Assembly (NCBI GenBank): GCA_001574975.1
Contig: KQ965900.1
Span: forward strand, 1 to 41,454
Length of the DNA stretch: 41,454 nt
Origin: Gonapodya prolifera JEL478
Lineage: Eukaryota; Monoblepharomycota; Monoblepharidomycetes; Monoblepharidales; Gonapodyaceae
Direction: 5' to 3'
This document shows, piece after piece, positions 39,891 through 41,454 of the stretch. Made by a program: the position numbers and the translations under genes. The notes under the pieces are model-generated. The model searched no databases and was not told the origin of the DNA. It saw nothing but the letters and a program-made list of their open reading frames with translations. How positions within the stretch are numbered: the stretch's first letter is position 1; every line of letters begins with the position of its first letter.

Positions 39891-40874
39891 ATGAGCTTAT
39901 TCAGACGTCGAAAAGAACCCAAGGTCAACCCCAAGGAGGCGATGAATAAGCTGAGGGAGACGTCTGACTTGCTGGAGAAGAGGGAGAAGTACCTGGAGTC
40001 GAAAATCGACGCGGAGCTCAAGTTTGCAAAGCTGAATGCCTCCAAGAACAAACGAGGTGAGTCTTCCGCATTGCAGAGCTTTGGGTGGAGGTGATGCTGG
40101 ATGGAATACGGCTGCTAACTGCCTCTGTTGGGCCAATTACCCCGACTGACCCACCGCTATCAAACCCCACCTCGGCAAATTTGTGGTTCCATTTATCCGA
40201 CATGTTTCCGTGACATGCAGCCGCCTTGATGGCGCTCAAGCGGAAGAAGACGTGGGAGAACGAAGTTCTGAAGCTTGGCAACACCAGGGAAACCATTGAA
40301 GCACAACTCAATGCTATCGAGGGTGTCACCATTAATATTGAAGTTATGAATGCCATGAAGGCCGGTGGACAGGCGATGAAGACGATTCACGGCGACCTGT
40401 AAGTCTGTTCTGGCGCTTGGGGTTCGAACCGATGCTGAGACCTGATGCCGTGTCCTTCTACCCGGATAGAAACATTGACAAGGTGGACAACATTATGGAC
40501 GACATTCGAGAAGGGATGGATCTGGCAAACGAGGTCTGGGACGCCATTTCGCAACCGCAGTTTGGCACAGAACACGACGAAGATGAATTGGCACAAGAAC
40601 TTGACGCACTGGAACAGGAGGCGCTGGACGAACATTTTATGGCTGTTCCAAGTGTTGCTCTACCCGGAGTGCCGACCGGTGTCCCAGGTACGTCTTGCGA
40701 TACTGGATGGGTGGATATTCATACACCCACAACTCGGTTTCACCTCCTCTCCACCTGTTCCCCCTTCTCCCTTTCCGATAAACAGACATTGCCCAACCAT
40801 CAAAGCCAGTTCGAGTGCAGGCAGAAGAGGAGGATGAGGAGCTCAATCAATTCAAGATGCAAATGGCTATTTGA
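39891..40874 (+). CDS. SNF7: Snf7/CHMP4 (ESCRT-III subunit)
   Basis: Core ESCRT-III filament protein for membrane scission at endosomes, in cytokinesis and in membrane repair. Four exons: 39891-40056, 40221-40398, 40470-40687, 40786-40874; 216 aa in frame. The basic N terminus MSLFRRRKEPKVNPKEAMNK leads into helices with LETSDLLEKREKYLESKI-like heptads, then KRKKTWENEVLKLGNTRETI and the very conserved block MNAMKAGGQAMKTIHGDL, then IDKVDNIMDDIREGMDLANE. The acidic C-terminal half ends in an autoinhibitory/Vps4-binding type tail, EEEDEELNQFKMQMAI. Length matches yeast and animal family members. The start is supported by the conserved N-terminal motif. Confidence 0.95.
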
Positions 40875-41196
40875 GCAATCGTGGCGTAATAGGTGTTGAC
40901 GTCACGCGCAATCGTGACAGGGACTCTGCGGGGCTTCCCGAAAGTATTTCCTTTTGTTTGAGGGTTTGGTTGGTCGAAAAACACATTCGACTTAGGTGAT
41001 GTAAGAGTTCAGCAGGTCGATATATACAATTCATGATATCTAGATACTCCATCCCATCCGTCTCTCTCTGAAACGATTGTCCAAGCTTTCCGACAAGTCA
41101 CTTGAGCTCGAGTTGGAAAAGGACTTCTGAATTGCAGGGGTGCCTAATGAGCTGGTCGAACACCTATTTCACACCACCACACCATCACACCTGCCC
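40875..41196. other. Convergent intergenic region
   Basis: Spacer between the Snf7 stop and the stop of the edge gene. No gene seen. Confidence 0.45.
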
Positions 41197-41408
41197 TTAT
41201 CCCTTTATCTCCAACCCCACAAACTCCATCACACCACCTTCCGCCGCCTTTGCAATCGCCCTATCAAACTCTTCCATCTTGTACCACATCGACTTTGTCG
41301 CAGTCGTGTCCAGGAGCCCCGCTTGGATCATTTGAATGACGTGCTTGGGCGTTTCGGGAGGGTACATCCAGTTGCCGAGCACGACCCAGTTGTTGCGCAT
41401 CATTTCGC
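41197..41408 (-). CDS. Zinc-type alcohol dehydrogenase-like protein, C-terminal exon (partial)
   Basis: Last exon of a gene that continues beyond the right edge. After an acceptor (CTAG at 41412-41409) it reads GEMMRNNWVVLGNWMYPPET, followed by a helix PKHVIQMIQAGLLD, an EEFDRAIAKAAEG stretch and the end FVGLEIKG-stop. This is the layout of the C terminus of medium-chain (GroES-like) alcohol dehydrogenases, where the GNWMYP-type strand and the following helix close the nucleotide-binding domain. The catalytic zinc ligands would be in exons outside the window. Substrate cannot be told. Confidence 0.6.
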
Positions 41409-41454
41409 CTAGAGAGTGGAGGTGGGGGGGATGTGGATAAGAAGAGAAGACAAT

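Overview
This is a nuclear genomic segment of an intron-rich eukaryote, most likely a flagellated (zoosporic, chytrid-like) fungus. The evidence is dense short GT-AG introns (mostly about 45-110 bp), typical fungal-size intergenic gaps, and an unbroken spliced gene for SPAG17/PF6, a central-pair protein of motile flagella. I rebuilt exon-intron structures by hand. For nine genes the exon lengths add up to a whole number of codons with conserved motifs kept in frame, which is strong internal support; for the class I aldolase the mapped exons also agree, but its first exon was not found.

Layout, left to right. 1-0.67 kb: no gene seen. 0.68-4.1 kb: a direct tandem duplication; each unit holds a small secreted-protein gene (intact in both) and the 3' end of SRP72, which is a decayed fragment in the left unit and part of the working gene in the right unit. 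3.7-6.7 kb (-): SRP72. 6.9-8.2 kb (-): broken F-box/LRR-like gene (copy A). 8.4-9.8 kb (+): FAD-dependent monooxygenase. 10.0-12.2 kb (+): MmgE/PrpD-family gene with a nonsense codon and a frame slip. 12.5-15.1 kb (-): mitochondrial fumarase. 15.9-18.0 kb (+): class I fructose-bisphosphate aldolase. 18.4-20.9 kb (-): mitochondrial delta-1-pyrroline-5-carboxylate dehydrogenase. 21.3-22.0 kb (+): degraded PARP-type zinc-finger gene. 22.6-23.8 kb (-): broken F-box/LRR-like copy B. 23.9-28.0 kb (+): SPAG17. 28.4-29.8 kb (+): broken F-box-like copy C. 29.9-31.5 kb (+): decayed Ty1/copia retrotransposon. 32.0-32.6 kb: diverged direct repeat. 32.9-35.9 kb (-): CDKAL1-type tRNA methylthiotransferase. 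36.7-37.4 kb (-): broken LRR-like copy D. 38.0-38.7 kb (+): RING-H2 protein. 39.9-40.9 kb (+): Snf7/CHMP4. 41.2 kb to the edge (-): C-terminal piece of a zinc-type alcohol dehydrogenase-like protein.

Between 10 and 21 kb four central-metabolism genes lie in a row (PrpD-like, fumarase, aldolase, P5CDH). They look like ordinary neighbours, not a pathway cluster. The most notable signals are the duplication carrying an SRP72 tail, the novel secreted pair, the recurrent broken F-box/LRR family, nonsense-bearing PrpD and zf-PARP genes, common AAG 3' splice sites, a 7-nt microexon, and the flagellar gene itself.
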